This document shows, one piece after another, positions 52,715-60,534 of a stretch of DNA of 64,000 nt. The translations under genes were made by a program, and so were the position numbers. How positions within the stretch are numbered: position 1 is the stretch's first letter; every line of letters starts with the position of its first letter. The DNA is from Psychrobacillus sp. OK028 (GTDB lineage: Bacteria; Bacillota; Bacilli; Bacillales_A; Planococcaceae). Under the pieces are notes generated by a model, which was given only the letters and a program-made list of their open reading frames with translations, was not told the origin of the DNA and did not search any database. Where the stretch lies: positions 186,001 through 250,000 of the forward strand of contig NZ_FNHY01000003.1 of assembly GCF_900103605.1 (NCBI RefSeq), given 5' to 3'.

Positions 52715-53812
52715 ATGCAACCTATATTACCTATGGAAAAATATTTCGGGCAGTTTGAACTAGTGCATGCTTTTTATGGGGCTATGCCTACAGGTGTCAG
52801 TGTTTCCGAAACTGGTCGAATTTTTGTTTGCTTTCCGAAATGGGGAGACAATGTTCAATTTACTGTGGCGGAAATTGTTGAGGGTGAATTGCAGCCTTAT
52901 CCCAGTTTAGAAGCTAATTTGTTTAATACTAGAAATATTACGATGTCTTTCGTCAGTGTCCAAAGTATCGTTGCTGATGGAAGAGGAACGCTTTGGGTAC
53001 TAGACACAGGGGCACCAAATTTTTCTGAACCTATTCAAGGGGGAGCAAAATTAGTTGCTGTTGATTTAAGCACGAATACAATAGGGAGAGTATATACCTT
53101 TGCAGAAGATGTTGTCTTGCCAACAACTTATTTGAATGATGTCCGTTTGGACTTTCGGGTTGGAAGAGTTGGCTATGCATATATAACGGATTCTTCTTCC
53201 AGAGGGCCGGGGGGCATTATCGTCGTAGATTTAGAAAATGGGAACACGTTTAGACGGTTAAATGGCGCAATATCAACATCACCTGATCCATATTTTTTAC
53301 CGAAAGTAGAAGGTGAAATTTTGATGAATCGAAACCCTGACGGCTCGACTTCCCCATTTAGATTGGCTTCTGATAGTTTAGCAATTTCTCCTGATGGAAA
53401 CGTTTTATATTATGCTCCGCTAACCAGCCGTCATCTGTTCTCGATCTCAGCAGAAGCCCTAAGAGACAGAAGGATACAAGACATTAATTTATCCCAATAT
53501 GTGCAGTATTGGGGGGAGAAAGGCGCGTCTGATGGAATGATCACCGGCGCAAAAGGAACCATTTATGCGGGAGACTATGAAAACAACAGTATCCGGAAGA
53601 TATTGCCGAATGGCGTAATGGAAACCATCGCACATGACCCGAGAATTTTATGGCCGGATACTTTTTCGATTGGACCCGATCAATACTTATATGTCATTGT
53701 GAATCAATTACATCGGCAGGCGAGATTTCATTATGGAAGAGACTTGCGGGAAAAACCATACAGTTTACTTCGTATGAGAATTGATGAATTCCCTGCTCCT
53801 ACCTTTTCATAA
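52715..53812 (+). CDS. Yellow/major royal jelly-family protein
   Basis: 365 residues, a six-bladed beta-propeller as in insect Yellow and MRJP proteins (PF03022-like). Supporting segments are FVSVQSIVADGRGTLWVLDTG, YAYITDSSSRGPGGIIVVDL, DSLAISPDGNVLYYAPLTSR and GAKGTIYAGDYENNSI. No signal peptide is visible, so it should be cytoplasmic or spore-associated. Bacterial members are scattered, and no function is known. A GAGGAGG ribosome site is present. It stands alone between two terminators, and its location next to spore genes may be coincidence. Confidence 0.82.
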   Translation: MQPILPMEKYFGQFELVHAFYGAMPTGVSVSETGRIFVCFPKWGDNVQFTVAEIVEGELQPYPSLEANLFNTRNITMSFVSVQSIVADGRGTLWVLDTGAPNFSEPIQGGAKLVAVDLSTNTIGRVYTFAEDVVLPTTYLNDVRLDFRVGRVGYAYITDSSSRGPGGIIVVDLENGNTFRRLNGAISTSPDPYFLPKVEGEILMNRNPDGSTSPFRLASDSLAISPDGNVLYYAPLTSRHLFSISAEALRDRRIQDINLSQYVQYWGEKGASDGMITGAKGTIYAGDYENNSIRKILPNGVMETIAHDPRILWPDTFSIGPDQYLYVIVNQLHRQARFHYGRDLREKPYSLLRMRIDEFPAPTFS

Positions 53813-53824
53813 TAATCTTAAACG

Positions 53825-53860
53825 AAGGTAGCTATCCCTCATGAGGGAGATACCTTTTTT
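53825..53860 (+). terminator. Terminator after the Yellow-family gene
   Basis: AAGGTA...ATCCCTC pairs with GAGGGA...TACCTT, followed by six T. Confidence 0.85.
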
Positions 53861-54451
53861 GTCAGTTAACATAAGAAACAGTTATCTGTGCAAGAAACGA
53901 TTTGGATAGTAAACTACAATAAAAGATCTATCATATTCCAAAAACGAACCCTCAAAAGTAGCTAAATGGTGAAGTGGGCTCGATTATAATCAACTGCTGT
54001 ATTAAGTTTTACTGATGGAAATCTGATGCGGTTTGAATATTTTGAACATAATTATTCATTCTTTTACAAAAAGTTAGTAAGTAAAGTAGCCACTGTTTTT
54101 TGCAGCCATTTCTTAGAATTTGTAATCCAGGAGTTTGTTAGTTAGAGGGGGAAGTAAATATAACCAAATGAAATAATCAAGGATTAAGTAAGGATTTAAT
54201 ACTTAATTTTTTTGGAGCTGCCATCGTAAGGAACGTAATACCGTGGATTACTATTGGATAATCAGAGCCCCCGAAAGTTATGAAGGAATATACTTAAACA
54301 TACGGAGGCGTCGATGCTCTAACAGCCTTTAAGAGTGTGATAAAATGTACTTAAACTACCGGGTGCTTAGTTAAAGAAGAAATTAATACCAACATTTGGG
54401 GAAACCTTAATTCACAATGGACGGAGCCTTTTATTACTTATAAAGAATATC
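53861..54451. other. Gene-free, probably decayed stretch
   Basis: No frame with a plausible start and ribosome site in about 590 bases; stop codons are dense in all frames. Two similar segments, TACTTAAACATACGGAGGC (54291-54309) and TACTTAAACTACCGGGTGC (54348-54366), look like diverged copies 57 bases apart. I see no promoter or RNA fold to report. Confidence 0.5.
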
Positions 54452-54495
54452 AAAAGCTTCTGGAAACAATATAAACATTGTTTCCAGAAGCTTTT
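54452..54495. terminator. Terminator at the end of the second msrA
   Basis: Nineteen-base perfect stem (54452-54470 with 54477-54495) and six-base loop. It is symmetrical, T-rich on both sides, and sits ten bases past the msrA stop. Confidence 0.9.
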
Positions 54496-54504
54496 ATATA
54501 GTGG

Positions 54505-55023
54505 TTATTTCCAATTCTTCTCTATAAATTCATCACGACCAGATTGTGCTCGATCCTCTTTATAGTGTGTTGGACTTTTTTTATAGTAGTCTTGATGATA
54601 CTCTTCCGCTTCATAAAATGTTTTAGCAGGTCGAATTTCGGTTACAATAGGCTTAGAGAACTTACCACTTGCTGCTAGCTGCTCCTTCGATTGCTCTGCA
54701 AGCTCCCGTTGTTCATCCGAATGAAAGAATATAGCAGTGCGATAACTCTCACCTCGATCTTGGAATTGGCCACCATCATCTGTCGGGTCAATTTGCTGCC
54801 AAAATATTTCTAATAATTGTTTGTAGGAGAAAATACTCGGATCATATTGTATTTCTACCACTTCTAAATGACCAGAATCACCTTTTTTTACGTCTTCATA
54901 TGTAGGATTGTCTATGTGACCTCCCATATAACCAGAAATAACTTTATGTATGCCGTCCCAAGTGTCGAATGGTTTTACCATACACCAAAAACATCCACCT
55001 GCAAATGTTGCTTTTTCAATCAT
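54505..55023 (-). CDS. msrA: Peptide-methionine (S)-S-oxide reductase MsrA, copy 2
   Basis: 172-residue paralogue of the MsrA at 5997-6518. GCFWC (10-14), [19 protein letters not shown] and [17 protein letters not shown] are all intact, so it should be active. It has no adjacent msrB and its own promoter region. ATTAGGAGGAAT is the ribosome site. By-eye identity between the two copies is roughly half to two-thirds, too diverged for a recent duplication. Confidence 0.95.
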   Translation of the reverse strand: MIEKATFAGGCFWCMVKPFDTWDGIHKVISGYMGGHIDNPTYEDVKKGDSGHLEVVEIQYDPSIFSYKQLLEIFWQQIDPTDDGGQFQDRGESYRTAIFFHSDEQRELAEQSKEQLAASGKFSKPIVTEIRPAKTFYEAEEYHQDYYKKSPTHYKEDRAQSGRDEFIEKNWK

Positions 55024-55166
55024 GTTTATTCCTCCTATTAAACTTGCCTATGTATCATTAACTTAATGTAAAATAGATTTTACCACTTGTACAGATGGAG
55101 TACAAAAATCTGAAACTATTTGGGCTGAAATACGTTATTATTAGGGTATAAAGGAGAGATCTCAAG

Positions 55167-56108
55167 ATGGAAGAAGAATTACAACAAACGAGAAGTAGTC
55201 GAAGAAAAAGAAGACCAAGAATTGGGCGCTTCGTATTCGTTATTTTATTATTTTTAACTATAGGAATTGGAATATATACAGTTACCCAATATTCCAGTGG
55301 CTATAAAATTGCAAATACAGAACAAAAGGAACCAATGGATTTTAGAGGAGATACATATAAACAAGGTCAACGAGAAAATATATTAGTTCTCGGTGTCGAT
55401 ACTCGAGGAGAAGAGCAATCACGAACAGATACAATGATGGTTTTTTCTTGGGATAAGGAAAATAATGATGTGAAAGTTATCTCCTTCATGCGTGACATAT
55501 ATGCAGATATCCCAGGTTATCAATCCTATAAATTAAATACAGCTTTTTACCTCGGTGAAGTACAGTTGTTGAAAAACACAATTAATGAGATGTTCGGCTT
55601 ACCAATTCATCACTATGCATTAATAGATTTTAATAGTTTTGAATCGTTAGTTGATATTATTGCACCAGGGGGCGTTCCGGTAAATGTTGAGAAGGACATG
55701 TCTGAAAAAATTGGCGTTACTTTAACGAAAGGACAGCAGAACTTAAATGGAAAGGAACTACTTGGATATGCTCGCTTCCGTTCGGATTCAGAAGGAGACT
55801 TTGGAAGAGTAGGTAGACAACAGTTAGTGATGGAAGTATTAAAAGATGAGCTGTTGTCTGTCGGGAATATACCGAATTTACCTAAATTTATCGGTGCAAC
55901 TGAAGGGTATATTCAAACCGATTATTCACGTTCAGACAAAACAAAACGAGTGTTAGATGCAATCGTTAGTGGAAAATTAGAAATGGAAAAAATGACAATA
56001 CCCGTGGAAGGAACGTATTCTTTTAAAAACTATAGCCATGCTGGATCAGTAATTGTACTTGACAAAGAGAAGAATAAAGCAGCAATTTCAGATTTTTTAA
56101 ATAAATAA
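55167..56108 (+). CDS. LytR-CpsA-Psr (LCP) family cell-wall ligase
   Basis: 313 residues: a basic cytoplasmic N-terminus (RSSRRKRRPR), one transmembrane helix (about 21-40) and an extracellular LCP domain. LCP enzymes transfer teichoic acid or other glycopolymers to peptidoglycan. The catalytic features are ILVLGVDTRGEEQSRTDTMMV (the Asp/Arg pair), VISFMRDIYADIPGYQSYKLNTAF and the YARFRSDSEGDFGRVGRQQ Arg motif. Length is standard for a TagT/U/V-like protein, and the paralogue is not assigned. AAAGGAGAG precedes the ATG. Confidence 0.93.
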   Translation: MEEELQQTRSSRRKRRPRIGRFVFVILLFLTIGIGIYTVTQYSSGYKIANTEQKEPMDFRGDTYKQGQRENILVLGVDTRGEEQSRTDTMMVFSWDKENNDVKVISFMRDIYADIPGYQSYKLNTAFYLGEVQLLKNTINEMFGLPIHHYALIDFNSFESLVDIIAPGGVPVNVEKDMSEKIGVTLTKGQQNLNGKELLGYARFRSDSEGDFGRVGRQQLVMEVLKDELLSVGNIPNLPKFIGATEGYIQTDYSRSDKTKRVLDAIVSGKLEMEKMTIPVEGTYSFKNYSHAGSVIVLDKEKNKAAISDFLNK

Positions 56109-56177
56109 GCCGCTTTAGAATTGCCAACCTGATTTTTCCTTCGTAAAATATAAATATAGAAAGGAAGTTTGATAGAA

Positions 56178-57371
56178 GTGGATCCGGAAAAGCCTTCTTT
56201 TTTTTCAACTAGATACATAAGATTTTTAGGTGGACGCAATACGGTATTTTCATTGTTTCTTTTACTAATGATTGGTCTTGTCATTATGATTTATGATGAA
56301 ATTTCTTTTATATTCGTACCACTAACGGTATTTCTAGGTAATGTCATTTTGCCGATTATTTTAGCTGTTATCGTGTATTACTTGTTGAGACCGATCCTGC
56401 GTTTATTAGAAAAAGTGAAAATTAAACGAGTATGGGGAATCTTAATCATCTTCTTAGTCTTAATCGGCTTAATCACTTTACTAGTGTTTTTAGTTTTTCC
56501 TTTTTTAAAGGGCCAAATCTTTAAGCTAGTAGAGGAATTACCAACTTACTTTATCCAGTTATTTAACAGTCTAGATCAATTTTTACGTACTTCTATTGTG
56601 AAGGATTATTATTTACAAATTGAAAATGACGTAACATCCGTGTTAAATGGGCTTCCAGCTGAAATTGGGGATTTTGTTCAAAACACGGTCACTGGGATTG
56701 CCACTGGAATTTCATCCATTGTGGGAGTATTGACTAGCTTTGTATTAGCTATTGTTACTGTGCCATTTATCGTCTTTTATTTATTGAAGGATGGCGAAAA
56801 ACTACCTAACTATGTTATGAAGCTTTTCCCCCCAAGAATGCGAGATGATTTACAGGAGGTATTTTCTGGTATAGACAGACAAATCAGTTCTTATATTCAA
56901 GGGCAGATCTTAGTTTCTATGTGTATTGGATTTATGATTTTCATAGGTTTTACAATAATAGGAATGCCATATGCGCTACTGCTCGGGGTTATTGCGATGG
57001 TCACAAGTGTTGTACCATATTTGGGACCAGTCATTGCGATTACACCTGCAGCTATTATTGCGTTAGTGAAGTCACCGCTACTGCTAGTAGGTTTGGCAAT
57101 TGTTTGGACTATTGTTCAGTTTATAGAAGGGAAGTTTATCTCTCCTCAAATAATGGGTAAATCATTACATGTTCACCCAATTACCATTATTTTTGTCCTT
57201 ATTACTGCTGGATCGTTGTTTGGAGTTCCAGGTGTAATATTGGGAATACCAGGTTATGCAATCTTAAAAGTAGTGGTGTCACATTTTTATACTTTGTTTA
57301 AAAGACGGTATAATAAGTTTGAACCAGTTATCGAAAATCATTATGAGTATACAAATCACAAGGTGGACTGA
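56178..57371 (+). CDS. AI-2E family (TqsA/YdiK-like) membrane transporter
   Basis: About 397 residues, seven to eight hydrophobic segments, of the AI-2E/UPF0118 family, for which sodium-proton antiport and quorum-signal export have both been proposed. Markers are VYYLLRPILRLLEK near the start, VPFIVFYLLKDGEKL, the QGQILVSMCIGFMIFIGFTIIG segment and PYLGPVIAITPAAIIAL. The GTG at 56178 is well spaced after GGAAG; a TTG at 56169 is too close. It is followed six bases later by the arrestin-like gene. Confidence 0.88.
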   Translation: MDPEKPSFFSTRYIRFLGGRNTVFSLFLLLMIGLVIMIYDEISFIFVPLTVFLGNVILPIILAVIVYYLLRPILRLLEKVKIKRVWGILIIFLVLIGLITLLVFLVFPFLKGQIFKLVEELPTYFIQLFNSLDQFLRTSIVKDYYLQIENDVTSVLNGLPAEIGDFVQNTVTGIATGISSIVGVLTSFVLAIVTVPFIVFYLLKDGEKLPNYVMKLFPPRMRDDLQEVFSGIDRQISSYIQGQILVSMCIGFMIFIGFTIIGMPYALLLGVIAMVTSVVPYLGPVIAITPAAIIALVKSPLLLVGLAIVWTIVQFIEGKFISPQIMGKSLHVHPITIIFVLITAGSLFGVPGVILGIPGYAILKVVVSHFYTLFKRRYNKFEPVIENHYEYTNHKVD

Positions 57372-57376
57372 GAGTA

Positions 57377-57769
57377 ATGGCGAAGAAATTTGAATCTTCC
57401 ATAAAAGTTAAAGCGATAAAGATAGACACAGTTGTTGACCATCCTTATATTGAACACGGTATAAATCTGTCTGGTACTATATATATTGATGGTGTACACG
57501 ATGAGTCGGTGGAGAATATTAAATTAGAGGTATTTAAACTTACGGATGATTCATCCCCTAAAATTGTATCGAAACACTCTATCGAAGTTGTAGGAGCAGC
57601 TGCATCAAAGGATATGCAAATGATTCCATTTGAAATTATGCCTGATGAAAGATGGCTTCCAGAAAATAACGAGGAAGTAACAAAGCTCATTTTACGAACG
57701 ACCGTGTTGTTCGAAAATGGATCTGAGTATAACGATGAAGATGAAATCTATTTTGATATTGAAGAGTGA
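57377..57769 (+). CDS. Small arrestin-like protein, Spo0M-like domain
   Basis: 130 residues, all beta. The KVKAIKIDTVVDHPYIEHGINLSGTIYIDG start and the later paired strands resemble one half of the Spo0M/arrestin fold, but it is half the usual length (about 258). Certainty is limited. It follows the AI-2E gene with a six-base gap and a weak ribosome site, so it is translationally linked. Function unknown; Spo0M itself affects sporulation timing. Confidence 0.5.
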   Translation: MAKKFESSIKVKAIKIDTVVDHPYIEHGINLSGTIYIDGVHDESVENIKLEVFKLTDDSSPKIVSKHSIEVVGAAASKDMQMIPFEIMPDERWLPENNEEVTKLILRTTVLFENGSEYNDEDEIYFDIEE

Positions 57770-57776
57770 TCTATGA

Positions 57777-57804
57777 ACTCCAGTCTAGTGCTGGAGTTTT
57801 TTTA
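57777..57804 (+). terminator. Terminator after the arrestin-like gene
   Basis: ACTCCAG (57777-57783) and CTGGAGT (57791-57797), seven-base loop, seven T. Confidence 0.85.
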
Positions 57805-57957
57805 TTGTGGGTAAGGAAAAGTGTTTTACTCTCTCTTCAGTTGGTTTTACTAGTGAAATGGGAAACTTATCCGTTCAATAGGACTACAGTAAAATAATTA
57901 TCAGTATAAACCTTCAAAGTTTGTGCAATCTAATTATAAACTAGGAGGCAACTAACA

Positions 57958-58194
57958 ATGATAAAAAAATTGTTTACAATACTCATTTTATCCTGTTTCA
58001 TATTGACGGCCTGTGGGGACAAAAGGGATTCCAATAAAGAACCTAAAGAAGAGACAAAAGTAAATAATCTAGATCAAAAAGTTCCAAACACTGGGAATGA
58101 ACGAGTAAATGAAGAAAATGATGTAGGAATTCCGAAAAAAGATGAATCGATCAATGATCCAACTATACAAAAACCAGCAGAAAATAACGATTGA
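57958..58194 (+). CDS. Small charged lipoprotein
   Basis: 78 residues. The type II signal peptide ends in lipobox LTAC (Cys19). The mature part is short, disordered and rich in Lys, Asp, Glu and Asn, with no domain. CTAGGAGG precedes the ATG. Tiny lipoproteins of this kind are common and unassigned. Confidence 0.72.
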   Translation: MIKKLFTILILSCFILTACGDKRDSNKEPKEETKVNNLDQKVPNTGNERVNEENDVGIPKKDESINDPTIQKPAENND

Positions 58195-58253
58195 ATTGTT
58201 TGAATAGTTATGCTAAAGTTTAGTTAACCAAATCGAACGGAGGTGAAGAAAGA

Positions 58254-58388
58254 ATGAAAAACGCTACGAATGCACAATTATTTATGTTGGAATTTTTATC
58301 CACTTCTTGTGCAATTACTCATGAAAATGCTATCAAGGGGACAGGTCTGTCCATTTTTAGACATTTGCATAGTAATAATCATAGCTGA
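58254..58388 (+). CDS. 44-residue upstream ORF (leader peptide) of the ABC-F gene
   Basis: ATG at 58254 preceded by GGAGGTGAAG, seven bases away; the frame reads MKNATNAQLFMLEFLST and ends HLHSNNHS at a TGA (58386-58388). No family is recognised and the peptide looks non-functional in itself. It lies 33 bases before a terminator hairpin and 120 bases before the ABC-F start, the layout of translation-dependent attenuators for ABC-F resistance genes. Confidence 0.6.
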   Translation: MKNATNAQLFMLEFLSTSCAITHENAIKGTGLSIFRHLHSNNHS

Positions 58389-58390
58389 GA

Positions 58391-58452
58391 AGTCATTCTT
58401 TCGGATCCATTTAGGTAGCGAAAAGACTGTGCTTTTTAGACAGTCTTTTTTT
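58391..58452 (+). promoter_or_regulatory. Attenuator: terminator with competing antiterminator
   Basis: Terminator AAAGACTGT (58422-58430) and ACAGTCTTT (58440-58448), followed by T7. An alternative stem pairs TTTCG (58399-58403) with CGAAA (58419-58423) and AGTC (58391-58394) with GACT (58425-58428), which would sequester the 5' arm of the terminator. The fold is predicted by eye only. Confidence 0.55.
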
Positions 58453-58508
58453 GTTGAGAAAAAAGAATTGCTTCTTGGCTTATAAAGACTCGAAGGGAAG
58501 CGTTCAAC

Positions 58509-60371
58509 ATGATATGTACAGTAAATAATATAAATAAAATGCTCGGTGGAAATACCATTTTCGAAAACTTATCGCTCGATATTAAAACGGGAGATCGGTT
58601 AGCTATTGTTGGGAGAAATGGAACTGGTAAAACCACTTTGTTTAAAATGTTAGCAGGTATTGAAAAACCTGACGAAGGAGCTATTCATTTTAAAAAAGGC
58701 ACATCGATTGGATATTTAGCTCAAATACCAACTTATTCTGAAGACATCACTGGTATGGATGTTCTCCAGTTTGCATTTCAGAGCATTGCAGAGCTAAAAA
58801 AGAAAATGATTCAGATGGAACAACTAATGGGATCAGTGGAATCAGAAAAGATGGAACGTTTGCTCCAACAATACGGAGAAATTCAAGAAAATTTTACGAT
58901 TCTAGGCGGTTACACAATGGAATCCGAGATTGACAAAGTAGTACAGGGACTTCAGCTTTCTGGATTCGTAAATCAATCCTTTGCTAGTTTAAGTGGTGGA
59001 GAACAGACGAAAATAATGCTAGGTAATATTCTGCTGTCTAACCCAGATATATTATTGTTAGATGAGCCGACGAATCATTTGGATATATTTGCAGTTGAGT
59101 GGTTAGAACAGTATTTGGTTGGCTATTCAGGAACAGTGGTTATTATCGCACATGACCGGTATTTCTTAGATAAGGTTGTCACTAAAATTGCAGATTTAGA
59201 GGATGGGGAGCTTTCACTTTATCATGGCAATTATTCTTCTTTTATTATAGAAAAAGAAGCTAAGCTAATGCGTGAATTTCAGGAATATGAGGAACAACAG
59301 AAAAAGATCAAAAAGATGAAAGAAGCGATTAGACGGCTAAGACAATGGGCAAATGAAGCGATGCCTCCAAATCCTAAGTTATTTCGCCAGGCCCGTAATA
59401 TGGAAAGGGCACTAGAACGAATGGTAAAAGTAAGAAAACCACTAATTGATCCGAAAAGGATGGAGCTATCATTTGAGTTCGCTTCTAGAAGTGGTAAAGA
59501 AGTAGTTAAGATGACGAATGTAAATAAATCATTTGGAGAAAAGGTTCTATTAGATAATGCGCAGTTCAATGTTTTTTGGAAGGATCGAGTGGCGATTGTT
59601 GGTCGAAACGGCTCAGGTAAGTCCACTATATTAAACTTGCTACGTGGAGAAATATCTACTGATCAAGGAGAAGCACGGTTAGGGAGTAATGTCCGTGTAG
59701 GATATTTATCGCAGCATTTCGAAATTCAGGAACCGAAGGCAAGGCTAATCGATGTGTTTCGTAGCGAATTGAATATGGCAGAGGGTGATGCACGCCATAT
59801 TCTTGCAAAGTTTATGTTTTATGGACCCGAAGTATTCAAGAGAATAGGTGATTTAAGCGGTGGAGAGCGGATGAGGCTCCGCCTAGCACAGCTAATGTAT
59901 CAGGATATAAATTTACTAATACTGGATGAACCGACGAATCATTTAGACATCGATTCAAGAGAAGTGCTGGAGGATGCCCTTGCTGATTTTGATGGAACTA
60001 TTTTAGCAGTATCTCATGATCGCTATTTTCTAAATAAATTATTTCCGAAAACTGCATGGTTAGAGTATGGTAAGCTTATTACTTTTGAAGGACCCTATGA
60101 GTGGGCTCGAGAAAAATGGGAGGAAATGCATTCTAAACAAGTCGTAGCAGAGCCGAAAAAAGTCAAAAGTTCAGAGCCAACAAAGAAAAAGGTAAATGAA
60201 CGCTCACTGGAAGAAAAAATTTCAGAGATAGAACATGATATTAGTCAATTAAAAGAAAAAATAGAAGTAGAAAATGATTGGGAAGCATACGAAACGCTGT
60301 TGGAATCGATTCGATTAAATGAAAAAAAGTTAGAAATACTCCTGATGGAATGGATGGAGAAGGAAGGTTGA
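58509..60371 (+). CDS. ABC-F family ATPase, probable ribosome protection type
   Basis: 620 residues with two complete ATPase domains: Walker A GRNGTGKT (37-44) and GRNGSGKS (about 364-371), signatures LSGGEQ and LSGGER, and two LDEPTNHLD Walker B segments. A long inter-domain linker (about 255-320, EEQQKKIKKMKEAIRRLRQWANEA) and a C-terminal coiled coil (about 550-615) are typical. Such proteins bind the ribosomal E site and can displace antibiotics. The upstream leader ORF and terminator suggest drug- or stalling-induced expression. The drug class cannot be told from sequence. AAGGGAAGCG is the ribosome site. Confidence 0.88.
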   Translation: MICTVNNINKMLGGNTIFENLSLDIKTGDRLAIVGRNGTGKTTLFKMLAGIEKPDEGAIHFKKGTSIGYLAQIPTYSEDITGMDVLQFAFQSIAELKKKMIQMEQLMGSVESEKMERLLQQYGEIQENFTILGGYTMESEIDKVVQGLQLSGFVNQSFASLSGGEQTKIMLGNILLSNPDILLLDEPTNHLDIFAVEWLEQYLVGYSGTVVIIAHDRYFLDKVVTKIADLEDGELSLYHGNYSSFIIEKEAKLMREFQEYEEQQKKIKKMKEAIRRLRQWANEAMPPNPKLFRQARNMERALERMVKVRKPLIDPKRMELSFEFASRSGKEVVKMTNVNKSFGEKVLLDNAQFNVFWKDRVAIVGRNGSGKSTILNLLRGEISTDQGEARLGSNVRVGYLSQHFEIQEPKARLIDVFRSELNMAEGDARHILAKFMFYGPEVFKRIGDLSGGERMRLRLAQLMYQDINLLILDEPTNHLDIDSREVLEDALADFDGTILAVSHDRYFLNKLFPKTAWLEYGKLITFEGPYEWAREKWEEMHSKQVVAEPKKVKSSEPTKKKVNERSLEEKISEIEHDISQLKEKIEVENDWEAYETLLESIRLNEKKLEILLMEWMEKEG

Positions 60372-60436
60372 AAAGTCTAGAAGTAGATTTAGAATCAAAG
60401 ATTTACAAAGATAAAGCGATAATTATTAACTAGACA

Positions 60437-60462
60437 TCAAATTTCTCGTATTGAGCCGATAT
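60437..60462 (+). promoter_or_regulatory. Sigma-D-type (flagellar) promoter for the MCP
   Basis: The -10 GCCGATAT (60455-60462) matches the sigma-D consensus exactly. The -35 is TCAA (60437-60440), three of four with TAAA, at a 14-base spacing (consensus 15). It lies about 70 bases before the MCP start. Confidence 0.65.
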
Positions 60463-60534
60463 AATAGTATAAATATACTTATATATGAAAAGTTCATATA
60501 GGGCATATTCAATACATAGAGAAGGAAGATGGAA

